A stretch of DNA of 64,000 nucleotides from Streptomyces sp. CB00455 (GCF_001905445.1 NZ_LIVQ01000006.1:186001-250000), one strand, 5' to 3'. Shown: positions 10,769-19,213, numbered from the stretch's first letter. A program made the numbers and translations. The notes: generated from the letters alone by a model not told the origin.

Positions 10769-12318
10769 CAGCTGCCCCCCAGCCGGAAGCGGAAGAAGGA
10801 GGCCGCGGTGCGGGCGAGGATCCACAGGTCCTGCCACAGCGACCAGGTGTCGATGTAGTGGTTGTCGAAGCGGGCGCGGTCCTCGATGGAGGTGTCACCG
10901 CGCAGGCCGTTGATCTGTGCCAGGCCGGTGATGCCGACGGGCATCCGGTGCCGCGCCTCGTATCCGGGGTGGACGGTGGAGAACTTGGCGACGAAGAACG
11001 GCCGCTCGGGCCGCGGGCCGACCAGGCTCATGTCACCCCGGACGACATTCCACAGCTGCGGAAGTTCGTCCAGGGAGGACTTGCGCAGGAAGGAGCCGAC
11101 GGGACTCATCCCGTGGTCCCCGGCGACCGTCCACCGGGTGGCGGACTCGTGCTCGTCGGCGCGCAGCGTCCGGAACTTCAGCAGGGTGAAGGGGCGCCCG
11201 TACAGGCCCACCCGCTCCTGCCGGAAGACGACCCCCGGACCGTCCCAGATCCGTACGGCCAGTGCGCAGGCACCCAGCACGGGCGCGGCGGCGGTCAGCG
11301 CGGCCAGCGCGAGCACCGTGTCGATGCCGCGCTTGGCCCAGCGCTCCAGCGGCCGCGCGGGGCGGGGCAGCAGCGGCTGGACGGCGTACCCCCACAGCTG
11401 GTCGGCGGGGTTCGCCACGCGCATGCCGGTGATCTTGGCGGTGCCGGCCGGGTCGGCGAGCCAGAGCCGGCAGCCGTGGTCGTGGAAGAGGCGGACCAGG
11501 GAGGCGGTGCGCTCGTCGGCCTCGGGCGGGCGGGTGAAGACCGCGTGCCGCACGGAGTTCTGGATGACCGCGCGCCGGACGTCCTCGTGGGTCGTGAGGA
11601 CCGGCAGCGGCCCGGGGTCGCCGTCGGCGGCGTCCGCGGTGTCGGCGAGCCCGACGGGCCGCAGCCCGTATTCGGGGCGCCCGTGCAGGGCCGCCGCGAC
11701 CACCCCGGCCCCGGCGCCCGGACCGACGACGAGGGCGGAGGCGGGCTTGCGCAGACGGCTCCGGCGGCGGAGCTGGTTGACGCATCCGCGTCCCGCGCAG
11801 ACCAGTACGGCCTGTAGGCAGACGGCGGTGAGCAGCGCGCTCCAGCTCAGCGCCCCGGCGGGGTCCGCGGCGGCGACGACCGTGGCGGCGGCGCACCACA
11901 GGACGGCGGAGCGTGCGGCCAGCGCGGGCAGTTCGAGCAGAGCCGAGGGGGCGAGCCGGGGCCGGTAGAGGCCGGCCTGCGCGTGGAGTGCGGTCAGCAG
12001 GAGGGCGATCGGCGCCGTCGCCTGGAGCGGCAGCGCCGCTGCGCCCACGCCCGCTTCCGGCAGGGCCGCCGCGGTGAGTACGACGGCCAGCGCGTCGGCG
12101 GCGAGCAGCGGCAGCGCCCCCGTCGTACTCCCGTGGCGGCGGCTGCGCCCCGGGCGCACCGCGGCCCGGGCCGGATCGGCCCGGGGTCCGCGCGGCGGGT
12201 GGATGGCGGTCGCGGAACGGCGGGCTGCTGCGGGGGGCGCGGGTGCGAAGGCGCTGCCGCCGGCGGGCCCCGTTCCGCCCTGCCCGGTGTGCCGGGCGGG
12301 TGCGCTGTCCATCGTCAT
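10768..12318 (-). CDS. Undecaprenyl-phosphate sugar phosphotransferase (WcaJ/WbaP type)
   Basis: Initiating glycosyl-1-phosphate transferase: it loads the first sugar phosphate onto undecaprenyl phosphate. Residues about 1-65 are low-complexity Ala/Pro/Arg. Four hydrophobic segments (about 70-180) precede a CoA-binding-like domain (SALVVGPGAGAGVVAAAL). The C-terminal catalytic region has the family hallmarks RIWDGPGVVFRQERVG, FTLLKFRTL, SLDELPQLWNVVRGDMSLVG and PRPERP. Length (516 aa) fits the WcaJ class. ATG 12318 overlaps the upstream GT stop (ATGA); a second ATG lies two codons later. Sugar specificity is not readable. Confidence 0.92.
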   Translation of the reverse strand: MTMDSAPARHTGQGGTGPAGGSAFAPAPPAAARRSATAIHPPRGPRADPARAAVRPGRSRRHGSTTGALPLLAADALAVVLTAAALPEAGVGAAALPLQATAPIALLLTALHAQAGLYRPRLAPSALLELPALAARSAVLWCAAATVVAAADPAGALSWSALLTAVCLQAVLVCAGRGCVNQLRRRSRLRKPASALVVGPGAGAGVVAAALHGRPEYGLRPVGLADTADAADGDPGPLPVLTTHEDVRRAVIQNSVRHAVFTRPPEADERTASLVRLFHDHGCRLWLADPAGTAKITGMRVANPADQLWGYAVQPLLPRPARPLERWAKRGIDTVLALAALTAAAPVLGACALAVRIWDGPGVVFRQERVGLYGRPFTLLKFRTLRADEHESATRWTVAGDHGMSPVGSFLRKSSLDELPQLWNVVRGDMSLVGPRPERPFFVAKFSTVHPGYEARHRMPVGITGLAQINGLRGDTSIEDRARFDNHYIDTWSLWQDLWILARTAASFFRFRLGGS

Positions 12319-13505
12319 CGGCTGATGCGCTCCTGGTTCAAGGGCCGGGGCCTGCCCAGCAGTTCGTGGTACAGGCCGGTGACCGCGTCCGTGGTCCGCC
12401 GCACGTCGAAGTCGGTCCGGGCGTGCTGGCGGGCCTGCTCCCCGAGTTCGGCGAGCAGCCGCGGGTCGGCGAGCAGCCGTCCCAGGGCCTTGGCCAGTGC
12501 CGTCGGCTGCTCCGGCGGCACCAGGCACAGCCGTCCCTGGCCGGGCGGCAGGCTCTCCCGGGCACCGCTGACGTCGCAGACCAGGACCGGGCGGCCGCAG
12601 GCCATGGCTTCGAGCGGGGCGAGCGCCATGCCTTCCCACCGCGACGGCAGTACAACGAGATCGGCGGCCCGAAGCCACGGTCGGATGTCGGGGGCGGCGC
12701 CGGCGAAGAGCACCCCGGGCGGGGCGGTGCGCCGCAGCCGTTCGGCGTCGGGGCCGTCGCCGACGAGGGCGAGGCGCGCGCCGGGCACGGTGCCCAGCAG
12801 CTCCGGCCAGGCCCGCAGCAGGACGTCCTGGCCCTTCTGCGGGCAGAGCCGGCCCACGCAGACGGCGAGCGGCCCGTCCCGCCGGAAGGCGGTGGGCAGC
12901 GGCAGCCCGGCGCGCGCCCGGGCCTTGTCCTGGTCGGGGTCGGCCCCGCCGGGCCGGAAGTGGTCCAGGTCCACGCCGTTGCGGATGACCGACCAGCGGG
13001 CGGTGATGCCTTCGGACTCGCCCGCTCGGCGTTCGGCCTCGCTGACGCAGAGCACCCGGTCGGCCCAGCGTGCGCCGTACCTCTCCCAGCGCAGCGCGAG
13101 TGCTGCGGTGGCCCCGCCGACGGCGTCGAAGGACCAGGCGTGGGGCTGGAAGACGGTGGGCAGGGTCCCGCACGCGGCGAGCCGGCCGGCCAGCCCGGCC
13201 TTGGCGCTGTGGGCGTGCAGCAGGTCGGGCCGGACCCGGCGCAGCAGCCGCCGGGCGCCGAGCACTTCGGCGGGCAGCCCGGGTCCGGGGGCGCGCCCGG
13301 CGCGCCAGGTGAGCACCTCGGCGCCCGCTTCCCGGGCGGCATCGGCGAGCACACCGCCGCGCGGACAGCCGACGACGGCGCGCAGGCCGGCCGCCCGCTG
13401 GGCGCGGACGAGGTCGACGACGACCCGGGCGACACCGCCGTCTACGGGCTGGGAGAGGTGGAGGACGGTCGTGGGCTGTGCTGCTGCCCCAGGCTGTGTG
13501 GGCAC
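12315..13505 (-). CDS. GT4-type glycosyltransferase
   Basis: A 396-residue GT-B enzyme probably adding the second sugar of the repeat unit. N-terminal TVLHLSQPVDGGVARVVVDL is the acceptor-side start; LLHAHSAKAG, IRNGVDLDHFRPGG, CVGRLCPQKGQDVLLRAW and PSRWEGMALAPLEAMACGRPVL (E-x7-E) mark the family. Start GTG 13505 has AGGAGA about 11 nt upstream. It is 19 nt downstream of the secreted protein gene and overlaps the sugar transferase start, so it belongs to the same transcript. Confidence 0.88.
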   Translation of the reverse strand: MPTQPGAAAQPTTVLHLSQPVDGGVARVVVDLVRAQRAAGLRAVVGCPRGGVLADAAREAGAEVLTWRAGRAPGPGLPAEVLGARRLLRRVRPDLLHAHSAKAGLAGRLAACGTLPTVFQPHAWSFDAVGGATAALALRWERYGARWADRVLCVSEAERRAGESEGITARWSVIRNGVDLDHFRPGGADPDQDKARARAGLPLPTAFRRDGPLAVCVGRLCPQKGQDVLLRAWPELLGTVPGARLALVGDGPDAERLRRTAPPGVLFAGAAPDIRPWLRAADLVVLPSRWEGMALAPLEAMACGRPVLVCDVSGARESLPPGQGRLCLVPPEQPTALAKALGRLLADPRLLAELGEQARQHARTDFDVRRTTDAVTGLYHELLGRPRPLNQERISR

Positions 13506-13524
13506 GTGGAGTGGTCTCCTGCGT

Positions 13525-14616
13525 TCAGCGGCGCGCGTCTGTCTGCACGAAGAGCACGCCGAGGAAATGACCCTGACTTTCGCCCGTGAACGTGAAGCTC
13601 AGACTGCGGGCGCCACCGGACAGAGCGGGGCTCAGGTCGAACACGTCCGCGTCATATCCGAGATTGTTCACATGATCGGGCTGTCGCACGAACGTTTGCT
13701 GTCCGAATTCCGTGATCGTGGAATTCATAACATCATTAAAAGGATTTTCTGCATCACTGATGCCGACCCTTCGGCCACTGCCGGCCGTCACGGTGAGTGA
13801 GTCACCGAGGACGCCCCGGTCCCCGTCGTAGGCCACCACGCCGACCTTGCCCGCGGCGCCGGCCGGCGCGTCCAGGCCGTCGAGTTCGACCAGCCCTTCG
13901 CCGGCGCGGGCGTAGAGCGCCTCAAAGCCGTCCCACAGGGAGATCCGGCGCACCGGCTCCTGCGGGTGCTCGTAGGCGACGACCAGCGTCCAGCCGCCCC
14001 AGGCCCCGACCTCGGAGTGGCCCATGGCGATGTTGAGCTGCGCCACCGTCCACATCCCCGCGCCACCCTTGCGCACCAGCGGGGTCACATCGGCGGAGGC
14101 CTGGTAGGCGTCGCTCCCCGCGTCCGTGCGGTGGCCCATCACCGTGTCGGCCAGCACCTCCTTGTAGGCACCGCCCGGTTCGGCGACCAGCACCCGGCCG
14201 TTGTCCTGCGGGGGTTTCTGCTCGCCCACCCGCAGGTTCCCGCCCCAGTACAGCCGGGCGTACGAGACCTCCGCACCCTGCGGGACCTTGAGCTCGGCCC
14301 GGGTGGAGTTGTAGGTGTCCGGGTCGCTGTCGACGTCGCTGTAGAACATGTCGAAGTCGCCGTTGACGCCGGCTGCGCCCCGCTTGACGTCCGCGCACGG
14401 TTCGGCCTGCGGGGACTCCTCCCGGCGGCAGCCGATACCGGAGTTGGAGGCCCGTACCAGCCCGCCGTGCCGCACGGCCTGGTAACGCTGGGTGAAGGGG
14501 AGGCGGGGCATTTCCGCCGGCGCGGGAACGGCCTCCCCGGCCGCCGGGACGTACGCGGAAAGTGTGAGGCAGGACAGCAGACCGAGCGTGCCGAGGATTC
14601 TTCGGGAGGAACCCAT
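13525..14616 (-). CDS. Secreted protein of unknown function, first gene of the polysaccharide operon
   Basis: A 363-residue exported protein. A signal peptide is visible at residues about 1-33 (MGSSRRILGTLGLLSCLTLSA, then PAAGEA). The rest is a beta-rich domain with motifs such as ARLYWGGNL, SADVTPLVR, GAWGGWTLVVAYEHP and ISLWDGF, resembling the N-terminal domains of large bacterial surface proteins of the DUF11/DUF3344 kind. No LPXTG motif or anchor is seen, so it may be free or bound to glycan. ATG 14616 has GGAGA about 8 nt upstream; earlier ATGs lack a ribosome site and spoil the signal peptide. As first gene of the unit it may act on or bind the exported polymer; that is inference. Confidence 0.7.
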   Translation of the reverse strand: MGSSRRILGTLGLLSCLTLSAYVPAAGEAVPAPAEMPRLPFTQRYQAVRHGGLVRASNSGIGCRREESPQAEPCADVKRGAAGVNGDFDMFYSDVDSDPDTYNSTRAELKVPQGAEVSYARLYWGGNLRVGEQKPPQDNGRVLVAEPGGAYKEVLADTVMGHRTDAGSDAYQASADVTPLVRKGGAGMWTVAQLNIAMGHSEVGAWGGWTLVVAYEHPQEPVRRISLWDGFEALYARAGEGLVELDGLDAPAGAAGKVGVVAYDGDRGVLGDSLTVTAGSGRRVGISDAENPFNDVMNSTITEFGQQTFVRQPDHVNNLGYDADVFDLSPALSGGARSLSFTFTGESQGHFLGVLFVQTDARR

Positions 14617-14903
14617 GACCCTGTCTCCATATTCGATCAAGGGGACAAAACAGGAGTGAACTTTGTCAGAAATCGGGCTGGAAATCACGCCGGACTCGCT
14701 CGTACGGCCTTTTGGGCGATGGCACGCACCCTGGAAGCGGGCAGGTCGTTCATGAGGGCGGCATTTGTTCGAGGTGAACGCCCGGCCGTCAACCGCGCGG
14801 CGCGAAACAGCGGCATACGAGTGAAGCCACGCACCCCGAGCGGGGGACCGGGCGTTGTTCCGGGTGCTCCTGCACCAGGCAATCCTGCAAAAAAGGGACG
14901 ACA

Positions 14904-15314
14904 ATGATCAAGAAGATGATGGCCACGGCAGCGGTTGCGGCCTCGGTCGTGGGCATGGGCGCCGCCATGGCGCCGCAGGCGATGGCCATCGGGAACGACA
15001 ACGGCATCAACACCGTGAACGGCAACGGCGCCTCGCAGATCTACGGCAACCAGGCCACCTACGGCAACATGAGCCCGCAGATGGCGCTCATCCAGGGCTC
15101 CTTCAACAAGCCCTGCATCGCCCTGCCCGCGAAGGCCAACGTGCAGTCCGTGCTCGCCCTGGTCAACGTCGGCGTCCAGGACATCCCCGTCCTGTCCAGC
15201 CCGCAGAACCAGCAGTGCACCGAGAACTCCACCCAGGCCAAGGGCGACGAGGCCCTCTCGCACATCCTGGACAACATCCCGGTCCTCTCCGGCAACGCCT
15301 CCGCCGGCAGCTGA
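14904..15314 (+). CDS. Rodlin (RdlA/RdlB family)
   Basis: Secreted protein of 136 residues. Rodlins organise chaplin fibrils into the rodlet layer on aerial hyphae and spores. The signal peptide is about 1-28 (MIKKMMATAAVAASVVGMG, ending QAMA). The mature part has hallmark blocks IGNDNGINTVNGNGASQIYGNQ, FNKPCIALPAK and SSPQNQQCTENSTQAKGDE, with two conserved cysteines. It closely resembles the second rodlin at 18698, 3.8 kb away on the same strand. The 287-nt spacer to the divergent gene at 14616 should hold both promoters; I could not pick a confident sigma site. Confidence 0.93.
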   Translation: MIKKMMATAAVAASVVGMGAAMAPQAMAIGNDNGINTVNGNGASQIYGNQATYGNMSPQMALIQGSFNKPCIALPAKANVQSVLALVNVGVQDIPVLSSPQNQQCTENSTQAKGDEALSHILDNIPVLSGNASAGS

Positions 15315-15329
15315 CGGGAGAACGCCCCG

Positions 15330-15366
15330 GCGAGGCCGCCGTACCTTCGGGTCGCGGCGGCCTCGC
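15330..15366 (+). terminator. Hairpin terminator after first rodlin
   Basis: GCGAGGCCGCC (15330-15340) pairs perfectly with GGCGGCCTCGC (15356-15366), an 11-bp GC-rich stem, 16 nt past the rodlin stop. There is no T tract, as is usual in Streptomyces. Confidence 0.7.
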
Positions 15367-15552
15367 CGCGTGTCGGACCCGCCTTCCAGTACCTGCGAAA
15401 AGCGCGAAAAGACGACCGACCCGGCTGTGAATTCCCGCAGGACATCGGTCGAATTCAGCGCCAGAGACCGGAAGGTCCGGGTTTCTTTTTCCGCTACGGC
15501 TCGTTGTTGTTTCTGCAGTGGATACGCCTCTGCAGGGAAGGATCTAAATCAA

Positions 15553-15786
15553 ATGATGTACAAGAAGGCAGTCGTGCTGGCCGCGGGCGTGCTCATGGCC
15601 GCAGGTGCCGCCTCCCCCGCGATGGCCGACGCCGACGCCTCGGCCGTCGCCGCGGGCTCCCCCGGTGTCCTGTCCGGCAACCTGATCCAGGTCCCGGTCA
15701 ACGTCCCGGTCAACCTTTGCGGCAACACCGTGAACGTGATCGCGCTGCTGAACCCCGCGTTCGGCAACACCTGCGTCAACGCCTGA
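15553..15786 (+). CDS. Short chaplin (ChpD-H type)
   Basis: A 77-residue secreted amyloid-forming surfactant protein that coats aerial hyphae. A signal peptide covers about 1-26 (MMYKKAVVLAAGVLMAAGAA, then SPAMA). The mature part is one chaplin domain: GSPGVLSGNLIQVPVNVPVN, LCGNTVNVIALLNP, FGNTCVNA, with the two cysteines of the disulfide-bonded chaplins. ATG 15553 or the adjacent ATG 15556 can start it; both precede the same lysines. The mRNA leader runs from the preceding terminator. A very strong hairpin follows. Confidence 0.95.
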   Translation: MMYKKAVVLAAGVLMAAGAASPAMADADASAVAAGSPGVLSGNLIQVPVNVPVNLCGNTVNVIALLNPAFGNTCVNA

Positions 15787-15821
15787 CGAAGACTCGCGCC
15801 CGCAAGGGCGAACCTCCTCGG

Positions 15822-15861
15822 GGTGGCCCCGGAGTGCACGGCGGTGCACTCCGGGGCCACC
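15822..15861 (+). terminator. Strong hairpin terminator after short chaplin
   Basis: An 18-bp perfect stem: GGTGGCCCCGGAGTGCAC (15822-15839) with its complement at 15844-15861 and a 4-nt loop. It lies 36 nt after the chaplin stop and before the long chaplin start. Confidence 0.85.
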
Positions 15862-15906
15862 TTCGATCCAGTACCGGCCGCTGGGCCGGAAGACAGGGAA
15901 GGACCC

Positions 15907-16947
15907 ATGCGACAGGTACTGAGCCGACAGGCACTGGGCAAGGGGATGCTCACGGCCGCGGCCGCTTCGAGCCTGCTGTCGATCGCGACCGGCGCGGCCT
16001 GCGCACACCCGGGAGCGACGGCCGAAGCCTCGCACTCACCGGGCGTGCTCTCCGGCAACAGCGTCTCGGTACCGGTCACCTTCGCGCCGAACGTGTGCGG
16101 CAACAGTGTGGACGGGGGTGCGGCGCTGAACCCCTCGATGGGCAACACCTGTGCCACCACGCCCGGCTCGCACACCGCCGACGGCTACGACTACGGACGC
16201 CACCTCAGTCCCGAGAACGCCGAAGCCTTCCAGCACTACCTCGCCGAACGTGACGGCCCACGCACGGCGGCGCACCAGCGCCACGAGGAGCCGTGGTACG
16301 GGCAGCCGCGCCACGACCAGCCGCGCCACGCGGGCGGTCACGGCGCTCCCGCCGGGCAGGAGGGCGAGGAGGAGTGCGACGACCACCCCGCGTCCCCGCC
16401 CGCGCACCACGCGCCTCCCGCGGCCGACCGGCCCCACCCACTGCCCGAGCCCGTCGCGCAGTACCCGGCTCCGCTGCCGGCCCCGGCCCCGGTCGACGAG
16501 GCCCCGCATCCGCTTCCCGCGCCGGCTCCCGCCGAAGCGGAGCCCGTACCGCTCCCGGCCCCCGCTCCCGTACGGCACGAGGCGCCCGGCCCGGTCCCCG
16601 TGGGGGAGGACGCGCCCGCGCCCCGGCCGCCGCACGGGAGCCAGCCCGTCGGCCGCCCGGCGCCCGAGGTCGTCCGGCCGGGCGACCAGCCGCCCGCCGC
16701 CCCCGCCGGTGACCTCCCGGTCCACCTGCCGCCGCCGCCCGCGCCCGCGCCCGCCCCGGCGCCCGCCCCCGGTCCGGTCGACGAGGCTCCCCAGCCGCTG
16801 CCCGCTCCGGCGCCGCTGCCCGCACCGGCCCACGTGGGCGCGGTGCTCGCCGAGACCGGCGCCGGGCAGCCGGCCGCCGCGGCGGTGCTCGCCTCGGCGC
16901 TGATCCTGGGCGGCGCCATTGTGTACCGGCGCTCGCGGACCGCCTGA
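15907..16947 (+). CDS. Sortase-anchored long chaplin with one divergent chaplin domain
   Basis: A 346-residue wall-anchored chaplin relative. A signal peptide occupies about 1-34. A single chaplin-like domain (about 38-80: SPGVLSGNSVSVPVTFAPNV, CGNSVDGGAALNPSMGNTC) keeps both cysteines, but the usually hydrophobic NVIALLNP strand is DGGAALNP, which should weaken amyloid assembly. Residues about 85-310 are a long His/Glu- then Pro/Ala-rich stalk with repeats such as PLPAPAP. The end is a canonical sortase signal: LAETG, hydrophobic helix (AAVLASALILGGAIVY), RRSRTA. Known long chaplins (ChpA-C) normally carry two chaplin domains; here I see only one. ATG 15907 follows GGGAAGGA. Confidence 0.88.
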   Translation: MRQVLSRQALGKGMLTAAAASSLLSIATGAACAHPGATAEASHSPGVLSGNSVSVPVTFAPNVCGNSVDGGAALNPSMGNTCATTPGSHTADGYDYGRHLSPENAEAFQHYLAERDGPRTAAHQRHEEPWYGQPRHDQPRHAGGHGAPAGQEGEEECDDHPASPPAHHAPPAADRPHPLPEPVAQYPAPLPAPAPVDEAPHPLPAPAPAEAEPVPLPAPAPVRHEAPGPVPVGEDAPAPRPPHGSQPVGRPAPEVVRPGDQPPAAPAGDLPVHLPPPPAPAPAPAPAPGPVDEAPQPLPAPAPLPAPAHVGAVLAETGAGQPAAAAVLASALILGGAIVYRRSRTA

Positions 16948-16975
16948 CGGCGATACGGGTAATCGGAAGAAATGT

Positions 16976-17009
16976 CGGCCGGAGAATCCCATGTCGGATT
17001 CTCCGGCCG
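16976..17009 (+). terminator. Hairpin terminator after long chaplin
   Basis: A 14-bp perfect stem, CGGCCGGAGAATCC (16976-16989) with its complement at 16996-17009 and a 6-nt loop, 29 nt after the stop codon. Confidence 0.8.
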
Positions 17010-17125
17010 CTGTCATGTACTCGCGCGATCGCGTTTCCGCAGCGGCGGGGAATCGTTACCCATGGCGAAAGCGGCGCGACGGTCGCCGCTGACACCTCTG
17101 TTCACGAAAGAAGAGGATTTCGATA

Positions 17126-17479
17126 ATGAAGCTCTCGAAGGTCGCCGCTGTCCTGGCCGGTTCCGTGGCCGCACTCGGTGCCTCGGCCCCCGCGTTCGCC
17201 GCCGACGCGCCGGGCGCCGTGCCGATGAGCCTGACGAGCGGGCTGACGTCGGTGACGGAGGCCGTGAACCCCGTCTCCGAGGCGCTCCCGCAGACCGTGG
17301 GCAACGGGCTGGCCGAGCAGGGGGCGGGCGTCAACAAGGTCCTGGGCACCGTCCAGAAGGTCAACAAGGTGCGCAATGACGTACCCGGCGAGGTCCTCGG
17401 CCTCGCCAACGGAGCCGCCCAGTCCTCGCCCGAGCTCCTCGGCGGCGTGAAGCTGAACGGCGGCGGCGCCAAGGGATGA
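17126..17479 (+). CDS. Small secreted protein in chaplin island
   Basis: A 117-residue exported protein I do not recognise as a named family. The signal peptide is about 1-25 (MKLSKVAAVLAGSVAALGAS, ending AFA). The mature part is small, without cysteines, and predicted mostly helical: LTSVTEAVNPVSEALPQTVGN, then VNKVLGTVQKVNKVR and a Gly-rich end. A purine-rich AAAGAAGAGG lies upstream of ATG 17126. It sits between chaplin genes and has its own terminator, so a surface-layer role is a reasonable inference but unproven. Confidence 0.75.
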   Translation: MKLSKVAAVLAGSVAALGASAPAFAADAPGAVPMSLTSGLTSVTEAVNPVSEALPQTVGNGLAEQGAGVNKVLGTVQKVNKVRNDVPGEVLGLANGAAQSSPELLGGVKLNGGGAKG

Positions 17480-17527
17480 CCGCCCCTCCGGCCGCGGGAC
17501 GCCGCGGGTCCGGAGCACCGGCACACA

Positions 17528-17565
17528 ACTGTGGGCGCCACCGGCGAGGCCGGGGCGCCCACAGT
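17528..17565. terminator. Bidirectional hairpin between convergent genes
   Basis: ACTGTGGGCGCC (17528-17539) pairs with GGCGCCCACAGT (17554-17565); the interior CCGGC-GAG-GCCGG extends the stem past one bulged A. It lies between the convergent genes ending at 17479 and 17583, so it can serve both. Confidence 0.85.
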
Positions 17566-17582
17566 CGGATGTGCAGTCGGCG

Positions 17583-17822
17583 TCAGTCGTTGACGCAGAC
17601 GTTGCCGAACGCGGGGTTCAGCAGGCCGATCACGTTGATGGAGTTGCCGCAGACGTTGACCGGGATGTGAACGGGGACCTGAGCCAGGTTGCCCGAGAGG
17701 ACACCGGGGGAACCCACGGCCGCGCCCTCGGCCGACGAGTCGGCGACGGCGGAGCCGGCGGCACCCGCCGCAGCGAGACCAGCGGTGGCCAGGACCAGGG
17801 CGGCCTTCTTGGCAGAGTTCAT
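17583..17822 (-). CDS. Short chaplin (ChpD-H type)
   Basis: A 79-residue secreted chaplin. The signal peptide is about 1-27 (MNSAKKAALVLATAGLAAAG, ending AVA). The mature domain reads GSPGVLSGNLAQVPVHIPVN, VCGNSINVIGLLNP, FGNVCVND, with both conserved cysteines and an intact hydrophobic core, so it should assemble into fibrils. ATG 17822 has AGAAGG upstream; a longer in-frame reading from 17903 would place a charged stretch before the signal peptide. It is on the opposite strand to the other chaplins. Confidence 0.95.
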   Translation of the reverse strand: MNSAKKAALVLATAGLAAAGAAGSAVADSSAEGAAVGSPGVLSGNLAQVPVHIPVNVCGNSINVIGLLNPAFGNVCVND

Positions 17823-17982
17823 GGGAAGTGCACCTTCTGTTCGATGTTCTGCCCCGAACCGGGGCTCACACGAAGCGAAACGGTCCAGCTTGCCAGACGA
17901 CACGGTTTCCCCCGTGATCAGACCTGTTCAGCTCAATGGTCGTAACCACGGGCCCCGTTCGCGCGTACTCCACCTTCAGGGC

Positions 17983-18426
17983 CTACGGCAGGTCGGGGAT
18001 CTCTGGGATCTCGGGGATGGCGGGGATCTCGGGCGTGAGGACCACCGGGGCCGCCGGCAGGGCCGGGACCTCGACCGCCGGCAGCTTGACCTCGGGGACC
18101 GTGAGGTCCGGCAGGGCCGGCAGCTTCGGCAGCTCGATCGGCGGCAGCTTCACTCCGGCCGGCAGCAGGCCCTCCAGGGACTTGAGGAGGTCCTGGAGGG
18201 TCTTGGTGAGGCCGGCGAGCAGGTCGTCGACCGGCCCGGCCGCCGCACGCTTCTCGATCTTGTCGAGCTGCTGGCGGACCGCGGCCGTCCGCTTGGTCAG
18301 CGCGGCCCCGCTGTCACCCTCCACGGCGCCCGCGGGGGCTGCCGCGCCGGACAGTATGACGACGGCCAGGGCCGCTGGGACGAGGAGACGGGCCCGGCGG
18401 GCGCGGGAGGGTTTCGTCACATGCAT
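17983..18426 (-). CDS. Small secreted Pro/Leu-repeat protein
   Basis: A 147-residue exported protein of unknown function. The signal peptide spans about 1-35 (RARRARLLVPAALAVVILSG, ending PAGA). It is followed by a helical segment (LTKRTAAVRQQLDKIEKRAA, LLAGLTKTLQDLLKSLEGLL). The C-terminal half is a proline-punctuated hydrophobic repeat: KLPPIELPKLPALPDL, VPEVKLPAVEVPALPA, then EIPAIPEIPEIPDLP. This amphipathic-helix plus P-x-x-P tail would suit an interfacial or wall-associated protein. ATG 18426 has AGAAGGA about 9 nt upstream. It lies between a chaplin and a rodlin, divergent from the rodlin. Confidence 0.8.
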   Translation of the reverse strand: MHVTKPSRARRARLLVPAALAVVILSGAAAPAGAVEGDSGAALTKRTAAVRQQLDKIEKRAAAGPVDDLLAGLTKTLQDLLKSLEGLLPAGVKLPPIELPKLPALPDLTVPEVKLPAVEVPALPAAPVVLTPEIPAIPEIPEIPDLP

Positions 18427-18697
18427 GGATGTTTCCTTCTGGTGGGGGGAGCACGTAAGCGGACCCGATCGATCCGATTCCTCACCCACCGTGCGAACAG
18501 CTGCTACGCACCGCAACCGGAACGTGGCGGCAGCGGCTCCGTACGGGCTTCGCGCAGGCGTCCGGAGACCGGTCACCCGGGGCGGGGAAAACCTCACCGG
18601 ACGCAGGCCGTTTGAGTGAAGCAGCGGAACCAACCCTCGGCACCACCGTTGACCAGGGCGCTCCATTGGCGGGCACTCGTGCGACAGAAGGATCAAG

Positions 18698-19108
18698 ATG
18701 TTCAAGAAGTTCATGACCGCCGCCGCGGTCTCCGCCGTCGCCGTCGGCGCGGGCGCTGCTGCTGCCGCCCCGGCCATGGCCATCGGCAACGACAACGGCG
18801 TCAACACCGTCAACGGCAACGGCGCCTCCCAGATCTACGGCAACCAGAAGACCGAAGGCGCCATGAGCCCGCAGCTCAGCCTGGTCCAGGGCACCCTGAA
18901 CAAGCCCTGCATCGGTCTGCCGGCCAAGGTCAACGCACAGTCCCTGATCGCCGCGCTCAACATCGGTGTCCAGGACATCAACGTCCTGTCGAACCCGCAG
19001 AACCAGCAGTGCACCGAGAACTCCACCCAGGCCAAGGGCGACGAGCCGCTCTCGCACATCCTGGACAACATCCCGGTGCTGTCGGGCAACGGCTCCATCG
19101 GCAGCTGA
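18698..19108 (+). CDS. Rodlin (RdlA/RdlB family)
   Basis: A 136-residue secreted rodlin, same length as the rodlin at 14904 and very similar in the mature region (shared blocks IGNDNG, NTVNGNGASQIYGNQ, QNQQCTENSTQAKGDE, LSHILDNIPVLSGN). The signal peptide is about 1-28 and differs more. The paired cysteines are kept. ATG 18698 has AGAAGGA 6 nt upstream. Known S. coelicolor rodlins come as a pair; here both are on the plus strand with chaplins between them. It should work with the chaplins to form the rodlet mosaic. Confidence 0.93.
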   Translation: MFKKFMTAAAVSAVAVGAGAAAAAPAMAIGNDNGVNTVNGNGASQIYGNQKTEGAMSPQLSLVQGTLNKPCIGLPAKVNAQSLIAALNIGVQDINVLSNPQNQQCTENSTQAKGDEPLSHILDNIPVLSGNGSIGS

Positions 19109-19143
19109 TGCCCGGCCCCCGGGCCCGCGGAGCGATGTGAGCA

Positions 19144-19203
19144 GGGCCCCGGCAGCGTCCAGCTGCCGGGGCCCCCGCGTGCGCCCCCTCCCGGAGGGGG
19201 CGC
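19144..19203. terminator. Tandem hairpins between convergent genes
   Basis: Hairpin 1 is GGGCCCCGGCAGC (19144-19156) with its complement at 19162-19174, 13 bp. Hairpin 2 is GCGCCCCCT (19181-19189) with AGGGGGCGC (19195-19203). They lie between the rodlin and VKOR stops and probably terminate both directions. Confidence 0.8.
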
Positions 19204-19213
19204 GTCCCTGCCG

